Assembly (NCBI GenBank): GCA_003635315.1
Contig: PYJD01000025.1
Coordinates: forward strand, 39,695 to 103,694
Direction: 5' to 3'
DNA length: 64,000 bases
Source: Candidatus Poribacteria bacterium
GTDB lineage: Bacteria > Poribacteria > WGA-4E > WGA-3G
Shown here: positions 52,656-61,249 of the stretch, piece after piece
How the letters are laid out: every line of letters starts with the position of its first letter
How positions within the stretch are numbered: the first letter of the stretch is position 1
Position numbers and translations under genes: made by a program
The notes under the pieces: generated by a model
Told to the model about the DNA's origin: nothing
Seen by the model: only the letters and a program-made list of their open reading frames with translations
Databases searched by the model: none

Positions 52656-54632
52656 TTGAAACACAGGTTCGCTCCACACTTGAAACAGAAAAAACAATTC
52701 TTCATTCTACCAGTTGCTGTTCTCCTTAGTCTATTCATACTGTCGGAAGTCAACTATCCTATATTGAAACCGCAATCCGCATTGGCTCTATTTGCCATGT
52801 TAGGTCTAATCGTCGTATTTCTAAAATACCCCCTCCATAAAAAAAATGAAGATCAACTATTATTACTTACTCTTGATTATATATTCGTAGGATGTGTAAT
52901 TCTCTGTTTCGGATATGTAGTAATTCAAACTGAACCAATTTTCAAACCCCTTTGGTTAAAAGGGATTTACCTCGGTGATAGGGTATCTAACGAACACCTT
53001 ATTGACTATGTTGTTGGTGGTCTTGGTCTTCTATTAATTCTTGAAGCCACTCGGCGTTCAGTTGGAATTACACTTGCACTTCTCTCCACTATATTCCTCG
53101 TATACGCGGGATTTGGTCAGTATATGCCACACTGGTTATTTCCGCATCGAGGATTCTCACTACAACGAATTATCAGTCATACTTTCCTTCATGCTGGAAC
53201 ATTCGGTATAGCTCTCCGAGTGATGTTTACCTATGTGTTTCTATTTGTTCTGTTTGGGGCATTTCTGGAACGCACAGGTGCTACAAATTATATCCTAAAC
53301 GTCGTAAGACGGATATTTGGTGACAGTGTTGGTAGTCCTGCAAAAGTTGCTGTCATTGCAAGTGGTCTGATGGGTTCACTCTCAGGTTCAGCAGTGGCAA
53401 ATACCGCTACAACAGGAACTTTCACAATTCCACTGATGCGGAGCGTTGGTTTTAAACCTCAAATAGCAGGAGGGGTCGAAGCTGCAGCAAGCTCTGGTGG
53501 TGCCTTAGTTCCCCCGATTATGGGAGCTGGTGCCTATATGATGTTAGAAATTGTTGAACCCTCTGTTTCATATCTGCAGATTATCAAGGCTGCCTTATTA
53601 CCCGCTATCCTATATTATACTGCCCTATTACTAATTGTTCATTTCTATGCAAGGCAGATTAGCAATCAACCAAATCACATCGCACAAGAAAATGATGAAA
53701 ATGAGGTGAGATTACAAACTGAACCTCAGAATGAAAAACTACCGTTGATGCAAGGAGTAGTTTTCATTGCTGCATTTCTGACATTAATTGGATTTCTATT
53801 ATTAGGTTCGACCGCCTTTCGTGCGGTAAGTTGGAGTTTGCTTGTTGTCTTGATACTAAGTTTATTTAATCCGCAGACACGAATCGGAATTACGGGTATT
53901 CTTAAAAGTATGGAAGGTGCAGCACATAGTGGTGTCTCCTTAATAGCAGCCGCATCATGTGTCGGGATTATCTTAGGTGTGGTCACACTAACGGGGGTCG
54001 GTTCAAAATTACCTGCTGCTATATTCCCTTTAGCTCAAACCAATCTTATCTTAGCGTTATTACTGCTTATGGTATCAACCATTATATTGGGAATGGGGTT
54101 GCCATCATCTGTGTGTTACCTCTTGATGGCTATTTTACTTGGTCCTGTACTCGTTGATTTGGGAGTCGTTCCTTTAGCTGCACATTTTTTTATATTCTAC
54201 TTCGGGATGATGTCAATGGTGACCCCGCCTGTTGCTTTGGCCGCATACACAGCTGCTGCTATTGCAGATGCAGGTATTATGAAAACAGCATCAGCAGCCT
54301 TCCGTTTTGCAATCGTTGGTTTCGCCCTTCCTTATGCTTTCGTACTACGACCAGAATTACTCTGGTTAAATTCTGACGTCGGTAATCCTGAAATATGGGT
54401 TGTGATAATCAATTTCTCTTTAACATTATTGGGAACAGTAAATTTCGCTGCTTCTATATCTGGATATGTATATGCCAGATTTTCGCTATGGGAACGCGCA
54501 ATTATGCTGATATCAGCTCTAATTCTATTCTTCACACCCATAGAACTTAGTGCAATATGGATACATGCTATCGCAATACTTGCAAGTGGTGGAATCTTTT
54601 ACTATAATAGAAGTAAGGGGAAACAACCATGA
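52656..54632 (+). CDS. TRAP transporter fused permease
   Basis: A 658-residue membrane protein with about 16 or more helices. It fuses a small DctQ-like part (about 1-150) to the large DctM-like part (about 160-600). Key segments are 'GLMGSLSGSAVANTATTGTFTIPLM', 'ASSGGALVPPIMGAGAYMM' and 'GMGLPSSVCYLLMAILLGP'. This form usually partners TAXI-type binding proteins, and one is encoded at 30.5 kb. The start is a TTG with a weak ribosome site; a later start is possible. The stop overlaps the next gene (ATGA). Confidence 0.88.
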   Translation: MKHRFAPHLKQKKQFFILPVAVLLSLFILSEVNYPILKPQSALALFAMLGLIVVFLKYPLHKKNEDQLLLLTLDYIFVGCVILCFGYVVIQTEPIFKPLWLKGIYLGDRVSNEHLIDYVVGGLGLLLILEATRRSVGITLALLSTIFLVYAGFGQYMPHWLFPHRGFSLQRIISHTFLHAGTFGIALRVMFTYVFLFVLFGAFLERTGATNYILNVVRRIFGDSVGSPAKVAVIASGLMGSLSGSAVANTATTGTFTIPLMRSVGFKPQIAGGVEAAASSGGALVPPIMGAGAYMMLEIVEPSVSYLQIIKAALLPAILYYTALLLIVHFYARQISNQPNHIAQENDENEVRLQTEPQNEKLPLMQGVVFIAAFLTLIGFLLLGSTAFRAVSWSLLVVLILSLFNPQTRIGITGILKSMEGAAHSGVSLIAAASCVGIILGVVTLTGVGSKLPAAIFPLAQTNLILALLLLMVSTIILGMGLPSSVCYLLMAILLGPVLVDLGVVPLAAHFFIFYFGMMSMVTPPVALAAYTAAAIADAGIMKTASAAFRFAIVGFALPYAFVLRPELLWLNSDVGNPEIWVVIINFSLTLLGTVNFAASISGYVYARFSLWERAIMLISALILFFTPIELSAIWIHAIAILASGGIFYYNRSKGKQP

Positions 54633-54823
54633 AGAATACATTCAAATGGATTCTATATAGCTTAATATTACTATTCTTAATTCTTCATAACGATATATGG
54701 TTCTGGAAGTCTCCCCAGATTGTCTTTGGATTACCTGTCGGTTTACTCTTCCATATACTGTTTTGTCTCGGAACATCTTTACTCATGTATTTTATAGTAA
54801 AATATGCCTGGAGTGAGAAATGA
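54629..54823 (+). CDS. Small DUF3311-like membrane protein
   Basis: A 64-residue protein with two membrane helices ('WILYSLILLFLILHNDIWFW' and 'GLLFHILFCLGTSLLMYFIV'). The pattern W-F-W-x-x-P...G-L-P-x-G-L-L-F-H-I matches DUF3311, which commonly precedes sodium-solute symporters. It overlaps both neighbours by ATGA, so all three genes are coupled. Confidence 0.85.
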   Translation: MKNTFKWILYSLILLFLILHNDIWFWKSPQIVFGLPVGLLFHILFCLGTSLLMYFIVKYAWSEK

Positions 54824-56289
54824 CCCTGGCTATCATATTTATATATCTCGCTTTAGTACTTAGCTTAGGGGTTTTAAGCCATAAGTTCTTCAGAAATACT
54901 GGAGAAGACTATTTTGTTGCGAGTCGAAACATAAACTGGTTTGTCCTGCTGATGTCATTGTTCGGTACAAACATGACGGCTTTTTCAATACTCGGAGCAT
55001 CTGGAGAAGCGTATCATAGAGGTATCGGAGTATTCGCTCTAATGGCATCATCTTCCGCAATTATTGTGCCTTGTGTTTTTCTATTCATTGGCACACGGCT
55101 TTGGAAAATAGGGAAACAATTTGGGTATATAACACAAGTACAATTCTTCCGGGACAGATGGGAATCAAACGGGTTGGGTTTGCTGTTGTTTACCGTCCTT
55201 GTTTTGCTTTTAATACCGTATCTGCTCATCGGAGTAGTAGGTGGGGGAGGTACGCTATCCACTATCACTGAAAACGCTATTCCACAATGGTTAGGAGGAC
55301 TACTGATATGTGCAGTAGTCCTTTGTTATGTTACCTATAGTGGAATGCGCGGAACTGCATGGGTCAACACTTTCCAAACGCTGGTTTTCATGACTCTCGG
55401 TGCTATAACGTTCATCGTCATCACGAAAGGCATGGGTGGGGTATCAAACGCAATAAAAACAGTTGATTCCAACCTGTTAATGCAAGAAGGAAATATCAAA
55501 CCTTTAGAGTTATTAACATATACATGTATTCCATTATCCGTTGGAATGTTTCCACACATCTTTTCACACTGTCTCACAGCCAAGGATGTTGGTACATTTC
55601 GTTATCCTATTATCTTATACCCAATCTGTATCGCTATAGTGTGGATTCCAAGCGTCCTATTGGGTATATTAGGTAATATTGACTTTGGTGGATTAAAGGG
55701 ACCAGCAGCTAACGATGTATTGATTCTTATGATTCGTCAGTATGCACCAGGTATATTATCAGGTTTTTTAGCCGCAGGTATTTTCGCTGCAATTATGTCC
55801 TCTCTTGATTCACAATCCCTATCTCTCGGTAGTATGTTTACACACGACATCGTCCGTCCCTATCTTCGAACAAAAGGAATGGAACAGATGTCTGAAAAAC
55901 AACAGGTGTGGCTCGGGCGGTTATTTGTTATTTTTATCATTAGCATTACATATATTATTTCGCTTATAGCAACACCAAGTATATTTAAACTGGCTATCTG
56001 GTCCTTCACCGGTTTTTCTGGTTTATTTCCTATCGTAGTCGCTGCATTATTTTGGAAACGTAGTACAAAATCGGGTGTTTATGCCGCAATTATTGTCGTT
56101 ATTTTACTATGGCTTTATTTTTTTCTAAGTTTCTGGAAGACACCCGGATACTCAATCGGGGGAACTGGTATCATGCCTGTAGCCGTAATCATAGTAGTAT
56201 CTTCTCTGACTTTGTTTTTCGTGTCTGTAATTACGAAACCTCCATCTTCAGAGACTATAAACAAGTATATTACTATGGGGAAAGGTTGA
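54820..56289 (+). CDS. Sodium:solute symporter (SSS family)
   Basis: A 489-residue transporter with about 13 helices. Typical motifs are 'FVASRNINWFVLLMSLFGTNMTAFSILGASGEAY', 'TYSGMRGTAWVNTFQTLVFM', 'SGFLAAGIFAAIMSSLDSQSLSLGSMFTHDIV' and 'GFSGLFPIVVAALFW'. It would import an unknown solute with sodium. Its start overlaps the DUF3311 gene, completing the three-gene transport operon with the TRAP permease. Confidence 0.88.
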   Translation: MTLAIIFIYLALVLSLGVLSHKFFRNTGEDYFVASRNINWFVLLMSLFGTNMTAFSILGASGEAYHRGIGVFALMASSSAIIVPCVFLFIGTRLWKIGKQFGYITQVQFFRDRWESNGLGLLLFTVLVLLLIPYLLIGVVGGGGTLSTITENAIPQWLGGLLICAVVLCYVTYSGMRGTAWVNTFQTLVFMTLGAITFIVITKGMGGVSNAIKTVDSNLLMQEGNIKPLELLTYTCIPLSVGMFPHIFSHCLTAKDVGTFRYPIILYPICIAIVWIPSVLLGILGNIDFGGLKGPAANDVLILMIRQYAPGILSGFLAAGIFAAIMSSLDSQSLSLGSMFTHDIVRPYLRTKGMEQMSEKQQVWLGRLFVIFIISITYIISLIATPSIFKLAIWSFTGFSGLFPIVVAALFWKRSTKSGVYAAIIVVILLWLYFFLSFWKTPGYSIGGTGIMPVAVIIVVSSLTLFFVSVITKPPSSETINKYITMGKG

Positions 56290-56338
56290 CTATACATAGC
56301 ATATAAATGCTATTCCAAAATTGGTGAAAGAAAAGCTT

Positions 56339-57637
56339 ATGAAAGTTGCTTATATTACAGCAGGTGCAGCAGGTATGTACTGTGGCACTTGTATACATGA
56401 CAATACTGTAGCAAATGTCCTTAAAAAGCAAGGACATGATGTTTCATTAATTCCTACATACACACCCACTCGAACTGATGAAGAAAATGTGAGTATGAAT
56501 CGTATCTTTTATGGAGGAATTAATGTTTATTTACAACAGAAATTATCCATCTTTCGATATACACCCTGGGTATTAGATAGAATTCTTGACAAGCCATCCC
56601 TATTAAACAGCTTAGCACGATTTAGTTCTTCAACCGATGCTCGAGACTTAGGTAAGTTGACTGTGTCTATGCTCAATGCAGAGAATGGAAAACAGAAGAA
56701 AGAATTGCAGAAACTCATCAAATGGCTCAAAGAGAATGATAAACCAGATATCGTTTATTTGACCAATTCTATGCTTGTAGGTATGTCCAGGGAAATTAAA
56801 AAGGCATTAAATGTTCCTGTCGTGTGTGCTCTACAAGGTGAAGACATCTTTCTTAGAGATTTAATTGATCCTTACAAGGATAGGGCGTTGGAAGTCCTGG
56901 CTGAACGAGCGAAAGATGCAGATGGGTTTGTGGCTCCATGCTACTATTACGCTGAATTTATGGCTGAAGAATACCTAAGAGTTCCAACTGAGAAAATTGA
57001 TGTTGTGCCTTTAGGTGTCAATTTGAAGGGACACGGTATGATTGATGAGAAAGCGGGTCCTCCTCCCCTTGTCATAGGATATTTAGCTCGTATCTGTCCA
57101 GAAAAAGGACTACACCATCTGGTCAATGCATTCTATACCCTAACAAAAGAAATTGGTGCAGATACTGTTGAACTACATGTTGCTGGATACCTTGGAAAAA
57201 AAGATGAACCCTATTTTGAAGAATTAGTCAATCAGATCGATTCATGGGGGTTACAGGAGAGATTTGTGCATTATGGGGAAGTGAATAGGGCAGAAAAGAT
57301 CGCTTTTTTTAACCGACTACACATTTTCTCTATGCCTACTGTATATCGTGAATCGAAAGGCTTATCTGTCTTAGAAGCCTTGGCAAATGGTGTTCCAGTT
57401 GTACAACCTCAACACGGATCGTTTCCCGAAATGGTTAAAGCTACACAGGGAGGAATATTAGTCGAACCAGATTCTTCTGACGCACTGGCTGAAGGCATTC
57501 TCCAACTCTTTCGTGATCCCGCCAAAAGAAGACAGTTAGGTATGGATGGTAAACGGAATGTACATGAGAAGTTCAACGACGGTGTCATCGCACAGCAATT
57601 ATTAGATGTATTCCAAAAATATATTGAGAAAACCTAA
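56339..57637 (+). CDS. Family 4-type glycosyltransferase
   Basis: A 432-residue product from ATG 56339 (a TTG at 56321 is in frame). The N-terminal Rossmann half begins 'MKVAYITAGAAGMYCGTCIHDNTVANVLKKQGHDVSLIP'. The C-terminal half has 'IGYLARICPEKGLHHLVNAF', 'FSMPTVYRESKGLSVLEALANGVPVVQPQHGSFPEMV', the E-x7-E motif of retaining GT4 enzymes. It builds a glycan or glycolipid from an NDP-sugar. It is 49 bases after the symporter and may not share its operon. Confidence 0.88.
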   Translation: MKVAYITAGAAGMYCGTCIHDNTVANVLKKQGHDVSLIPTYTPTRTDEENVSMNRIFYGGINVYLQQKLSIFRYTPWVLDRILDKPSLLNSLARFSSSTDARDLGKLTVSMLNAENGKQKKELQKLIKWLKENDKPDIVYLTNSMLVGMSREIKKALNVPVVCALQGEDIFLRDLIDPYKDRALEVLAERAKDADGFVAPCYYYAEFMAEEYLRVPTEKIDVVPLGVNLKGHGMIDEKAGPPPLVIGYLARICPEKGLHHLVNAFYTLTKEIGADTVELHVAGYLGKKDEPYFEELVNQIDSWGLQERFVHYGEVNRAEKIAFFNRLHIFSMPTVYRESKGLSVLEALANGVPVVQPQHGSFPEMVKATQGGILVEPDSSDALAEGILQLFRDPAKRRQLGMDGKRNVHEKFNDGVIAQQLLDVFQKYIEKT

Positions 57638-57667
57638 AGGTAATGACTTGTGTGGTGGATCATACTA

Positions 57668-57783
57668 ATACCATTTCTGATATATCACGACTCTTTTCTG
57701 TAGCATAAACTTTTAGTTTGTGCTACACAACACTTCATTTATGGCAATTGCTAATGGAACAAAATTAATAGAAATGGTATAAT
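57668..57783. repeat. MITE-like element, family 3 (best-preserved ends)
   Basis: ATACCATTTCT and AGAAATGGTAT are perfect inverted ends, 113 bp apart. The interior palindrome is GTAGCATAAACTTTTAGTTT and its complement, not the GATTCCCGA phrase. The right end gives TGGTATAAT (57775-57783), an exact TGnTATAAT, 46 bases before the DMT gene start. Confidence 0.75.
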
Positions 57784-57829
57784 TTCAAATTTCTAATTGA
57801 TGTCATTCAACTAATGGAGGTGATAGATA

Positions 57830-58306
57830 ATGACAAAAACATGGTTAATCTTTGTAATCATGACAGTTGCATCATGGGGTCTTTATGGTGTATTTCTACA
57901 TAAAGGCAAAATATCGATGGGTGAAGAAACAGGTGCGGGATTCAAAGCTTTCCTCTTCGTGGGTCTTGCCTATTTATTAGTAGCGGTTATAGGATCTTTA
58001 ATAATGTTGTGGCAGACTGGGGCAACCTGGTCCTTCTCTGGAAAAGGGGTTACCTGGTCATTTGTCGCAGGTGTCGTTGGTGCAGTTGGCGCTTTCGGTG
58101 TATTACTTGCATTTGGAGCAAAAGGGAAACCGGCAGTTGTAATGTCCATCGTTTTTGCTGGGGCACCAATTGTAAATGCCGTTGTAGCTACACTATCGCA
58201 TCCTCCTGAAGGTGGGTGGGGTGCTATTCGGTGGCAATTCGTTCTCGGTATCTTGTTGGCTGCCCTGGGTGGATGTTTAGTCACCTTCTTTAAACCGGGT
58301 TCCTAA
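57830..58306 (+). CDS. Half-size DMT/EamA-like membrane protein
   Basis: A 158-residue protein with about five membrane segments, one half of a drug/metabolite transporter fold ('WGLYGVFLHKGKI' at the start and 'GAFGVLLAFGAKGKPAVVMSIVFAGAPIVNAVVATL' later). Two-fold related proteins usually have ten helices, so it probably dimerises. GGAGGTG lies ten bases before ATG. The transcript may start at the extended -10 of the family-3 element upstream. The substrate is unknown. Confidence 0.75.
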   Translation: MTKTWLIFVIMTVASWGLYGVFLHKGKISMGEETGAGFKAFLFVGLAYLLVAVIGSLIMLWQTGATWSFSGKGVTWSFVAGVVGAVGAFGVLLAFGAKGKPAVVMSIVFAGAPIVNAVVATLSHPPEGGWGAIRWQFVLGILLAALGGCLVTFFKPGS

Positions 58307-58723
58307 TTGGTTCATTCCTTGGTGTAAAAACTCTCATTCCGTATACGCACCTAATATCTATAGGTTGTATGACATATTAAATCTTAGATACAATAATAAA
58401 GATGATTGAAGATATACAGGATTTACAAGATATTGTAAATCCTGTTTCTTTATTTATCTCTCCTCTGTAGACGGGGAATGCCAATAAGGCATTCATACCC
58501 ACCGAATTCCATACGCGGATTCGGTGTTGATTTGGGTGAATGCTAAACAGCATTCATACCCGGGGAATGTCTAAAATGACATTCATACCGTTGATTCCTT
58601 GATTTGAACTCCGATTCCCGACCTTTTTTACAACGGTTAATGAAAACTATTACTGAAAATGGTATAAATTAATCTATCTTTTTCATCCTTGATGTATCTA
58701 TTTATTGAAAATTGGAGCGTGTT
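58307..58723. other. Intergenic region with family-3 right end and shared cargo
   Basis: From about 58463 to 58620 the sequence matches the interior of the family-2 element at 1697-1910 (including GAATGCTAAACAGCATTC). It then turns into ACTCCGATTCCCGACC and a family-3 right end (58651-58668, TGGTATAAA). No left end was found with confidence. No gene is supported. Confidence 0.6.
58657..58668 (+). promoter_or_regulatory. Family-3 right end, extended -10-like (TGGTATAAA)
   Basis: AAATGGTATAAA ends the repeat block 55 bases before the ECF sigma factor start. It matches the extended -10 at the other family-3 ends with one change. Confidence 0.45.
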
Positions 58724-59308
58724 ATGAGCACAGAAGAACTAAAAGATTTTGATGATGCAGAACTGATAATGGCTGTGCTTTCAGGAAATCTACACGCATT
58801 TGATGAGTTGGTACTTAGATACCAGAAAGCAATGTTAATGGTGGCACAACAGATCGTACGTGATCCAATTGAAGCAGAAGATATCGTTCAAGATGCTTTT
58901 ATATTAGCTTTTGAATCTCTAACACAACTCGAAAATCTCAATCGCTTCGGTTCTTGGCTCTATTCGATTACACGACACCGTGCATTACGATACATGAAAA
59001 AGGCAAACCGTTTTCAATATCATGAAGACATAGATGACGAATTAAAGGTTGAGGCTAATCCTGAGTCTTCAGATCCAGCAAAACTTATCATACAACAATC
59101 AATACATGAGGGAGTCAGAAAATGTATTATGTCCTTACCTGAAGAATTTCAGGAGGTCGTTAAACTCTATTATTGGGTAGATATGCCACAGAAGAGAATT
59201 GCCGAATTCCTATCACTACCACTAACAACTGTTAAATGGAGATTACACAAAGCAAAAGAACAATTAAAAGAGATTCTGGAAAAACAGGGATATGGAGAGA
59301 TCGGTTAG
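58724..59308 (+). CDS. ECF-type RNA polymerase sigma factor
   Basis: A 194-residue product from ATG 58724 (GGAG seven bases upstream); four codons further upstream are in frame. Region 2 is 'FDELVLRYQKAMLMVAQQIVRDPIEAEDIVQDAFILAFESL', with 'RFGSWLYSITRHRALRYMK' after it. Region 4 is 'LPEEFQEVVKLYYWVDMPQKRIAEFLSLPLTTVKWRLHKAKEQL'. It likely controls the adhesin-like gene 110 bases downstream, since ECF factors often pair with such genes, although an anti-sigma factor is not evident. Confidence 0.88.
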   Translation: MSTEELKDFDDAELIMAVLSGNLHAFDELVLRYQKAMLMVAQQIVRDPIEAEDIVQDAFILAFESLTQLENLNRFGSWLYSITRHRALRYMKKANRFQYHEDIDDELKVEANPESSDPAKLIIQQSIHEGVRKCIMSLPEEFQEVVKLYYWVDMPQKRIAEFLSLPLTTVKWRLHKAKEQLKEILEKQGYGEIG

Positions 59309-59421
59309 GTTTCTTTGCTGTAAGAATTGCAATTACAAGTATTATAAGGATCAAAAGATATTGTATGGAGAAGGAGCACTTATAATTTACTTGGACATAT
59401 AATTATAGATGAGGTGTGAAG

Positions 59422-60801
59422 ATGAATCAGGAACAACAAGAAATTCGGGCATTATTTCATATCGTAGAACAAACCGCTGAAATTGCTGAAGATTCTACGT
59501 TAACACAATCCTTTAAAGAAGGAGAACGACGGTGTATCACCCAATTTAATAACGTACTGGAACGACTAAACGAGATGGAAGCAATTCCAGCAGATCTCTT
59601 CGATCCCTTACCAGATGAAGCTACATTCTCTGAGATTAGTATTGCCTGTCATCATCTTGCTGCTTACCTCAACGAGGGAGTTGATACATCAACCGATTTG
59701 AAGGGTATGTTTGCCAATTTTCTTGGTAATAGGTTAGGACAAAATTTTAGTGAAGATATGAAAGATGCATCGATAGATGTTCTTATTCGAAAATCAATGC
59801 CAGATTTTTTTGTCCAAACAAAGTTGGAGGATATCAAGAAGACTTTCAACGCAGTCGATGAGGGGAACATAACCCTCCAAACGGATCTTGGGAACATTGA
59901 TATCCATACATCACAAACCAATGTGATCGATGTTGTCGTTCGTCGTTCAGCACAATTGAAAATCGACAAAAGTATACTTGAAATACTAAATGACCTGGAA
60001 GTGGATTTTGACGAACAAGACGAGAATCTATACATAGAAGCAAAGTTTAAGAGTAATAAAAGATATTGGGAGAAAATGGCGAATCGTTTTGATATACATT
60101 TTGATATAACCGTACCCAAAAATTGTGTTGTCAATCTAAAGACTGGTCAAGGGGATATTTCTATACAAGATGTTGACGGGAATACAAACGCTAACTCCCT
60201 TGAAGGCGATCTCTCATTTGAAAATATCACTGGGACAGTTATTGGACACACATCAAAAGGTAGTGTTAAGGTGAATAGATGTAAAGGAGATGTATATATA
60301 CGTTCTACACAAGGAAATATAGAGGTGTCTGATAATACAGGTGTTGTTGATGTGATGACTTCTAAAGGGGATCTTCATTGCATGGGTGTTACTGGAAATA
60401 TTGACGGTACAACAGAAAAAGGGAATATCGTACTAACCAACTGTAAAGGTGGTGCCAACCTTAAGTCTACCGATGGTACAATAGAGGTTGAGAATGATGG
60501 ACCTGTAACTGCAAAAACCTCTGAAGGTTCAATTATTGCCAGTTTTTCAGGACAACCTCAACACGATTCTCTCTTAGATACTACAGGGGGTGGAATCACT
60601 GTTGCGTTTATCCCTGATATAGACGTCAATATTGATGCACAAACCAGCAATGGAAAAATAGCGACAGAGTTCCCTGTAGCTGCTGTTGTCCATGGAACAA
60701 TTAAAGTGGGGGAATTACAGGGACATATAAAGAACGGCGGTCCTCTCATGAGATTACGCTCCATAGGTGGAGACATAAACCTGAAACAGAAAGATATGTA
60801 G
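59422..60801 (+). CDS. DUF4097-like adhesin/beta-solenoid protein
   Basis: A 459-residue product from ATG 59422 (GAGGTG upstream). Residues about 1-130 are helical. Residues about 140-455 are a beta-helix of DUF4097 type with 'GNIDIHTSQ', 'GDISIQDVDG', 'GDLSFENITG', 'GSVKVNRCKG', 'GNIEVSDNTG' and 'GNIVLTNCKG' repeats at about 20-residue spacing. The fold is usually cytoplasmic or membrane-linked; no signal peptide is seen here. The stop codon TAG lies inside the first unit of a repeat array (TGTAGGAGCGAG), so the tail may have been altered by repeat insertion. It follows an ECF sigma gene. Confidence 0.8.
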   Translation: MNQEQQEIRALFHIVEQTAEIAEDSTLTQSFKEGERRCITQFNNVLERLNEMEAIPADLFDPLPDEATFSEISIACHHLAAYLNEGVDTSTDLKGMFANFLGNRLGQNFSEDMKDASIDVLIRKSMPDFFVQTKLEDIKKTFNAVDEGNITLQTDLGNIDIHTSQTNVIDVVVRRSAQLKIDKSILEILNDLEVDFDEQDENLYIEAKFKSNKRYWEKMANRFDIHFDITVPKNCVVNLKTGQGDISIQDVDGNTNANSLEGDLSFENITGTVIGHTSKGSVKVNRCKGDVYIRSTQGNIEVSDNTGVVDVMTSKGDLHCMGVTGNIDGTTEKGNIVLTNCKGGANLKSTDGTIEVENDGPVTAKTSEGSIIASFSGQPQHDSLLDTTGGGITVAFIPDIDVNIDAQTSNGKIATEFPVAAVVHGTIKVGELQGHIKNGGPLMRLRSIGGDINLKQKDM

Positions 60802-60898
60802 GAGCGAGTTTTACTCGCGATCTTTTACTATGTAGGAGCGAGTTTTACTCGCGATCTTTTACTATGTAGGAGCGAGTTTTACTCGCGATCTCTTACTT
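60797..60898. repeat. Three-unit 34-bp tandem repeat
   Basis: Three direct copies of a 34-bp unit, TGTAGGAGCGAGTTTTACTC followed by GCGATC and TTTTACTA; the last has CTTACTT. GAGCGAG and CTCGCGA partly pair within each unit. The first unit supplies the stop codon of the upstream gene. Confidence 0.9.
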
Positions 60899-61249
60899 AT
60901 CATTCACTATCTGAAACCTGAATCACACAGAATTTACTCAAAAAAATAAAAAACTCTAAGAATTATCTATAAACGCTGTCCTCATCTGGGTTTAGAGGGT
61001 AAATTTCGAAAAAATCGTTATATTGTTTGCCGTCGACCCCCTTAAATCCAGAAATTTCCTAAGAATGAAAATCATCAAAAAAGCCAAAAACCCCTTCTAA
61101 ACCCAGTCTCAGCTTAGTGCCGTCGACCTCCCAGTAAATTTGCACGATTGAAGGTCGACGGCAAACGAGTATCAAATTCCCTTAAATGAAAATTTAACTT
61201 GACAGTAACAGTAAGGGTTTAGTATCATATAATTGTGGATTTCGCAGAG
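60899..61249. other. CRISPR leader region with paired motifs
   Basis: AT-rich and without a gene. GCCGTCGACC occurs at 61029-61038 and 61119-61128, and its complement GGTCGACGGC at 61153-61162, giving a 10-bp stem around 24 bases. CTGGGTTTAGAGGG (about 60987) pairs with CCCCTTCTAAACCCAG (about 61091). A promoter-like TTGACA at 61199-61204, an 18-base gap and TATCAT at 61223-61228 precede the first repeat by 21 bases. Confidence 0.65.
61199..61228 (+). promoter_or_regulatory. Candidate promoter of the CRISPR array
   Basis: TTGACA, 18 bases, TATCAT. A TATAAT at 61228-61233 overlaps but has a 23-base gap. Transcription from here would begin just ahead of the first repeat at 61250. Confidence 0.55.

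Noticed and set aside
59664..60134. 156-codon minus-strand frame
   Set aside because: It is the shadow of the DUF4097-like gene.
60797..60898. Possible second small CRISPR array
   Set aside because: The three units are directly adjacent with no unique spacers and resemble the dispersed palindromes elsewhere.
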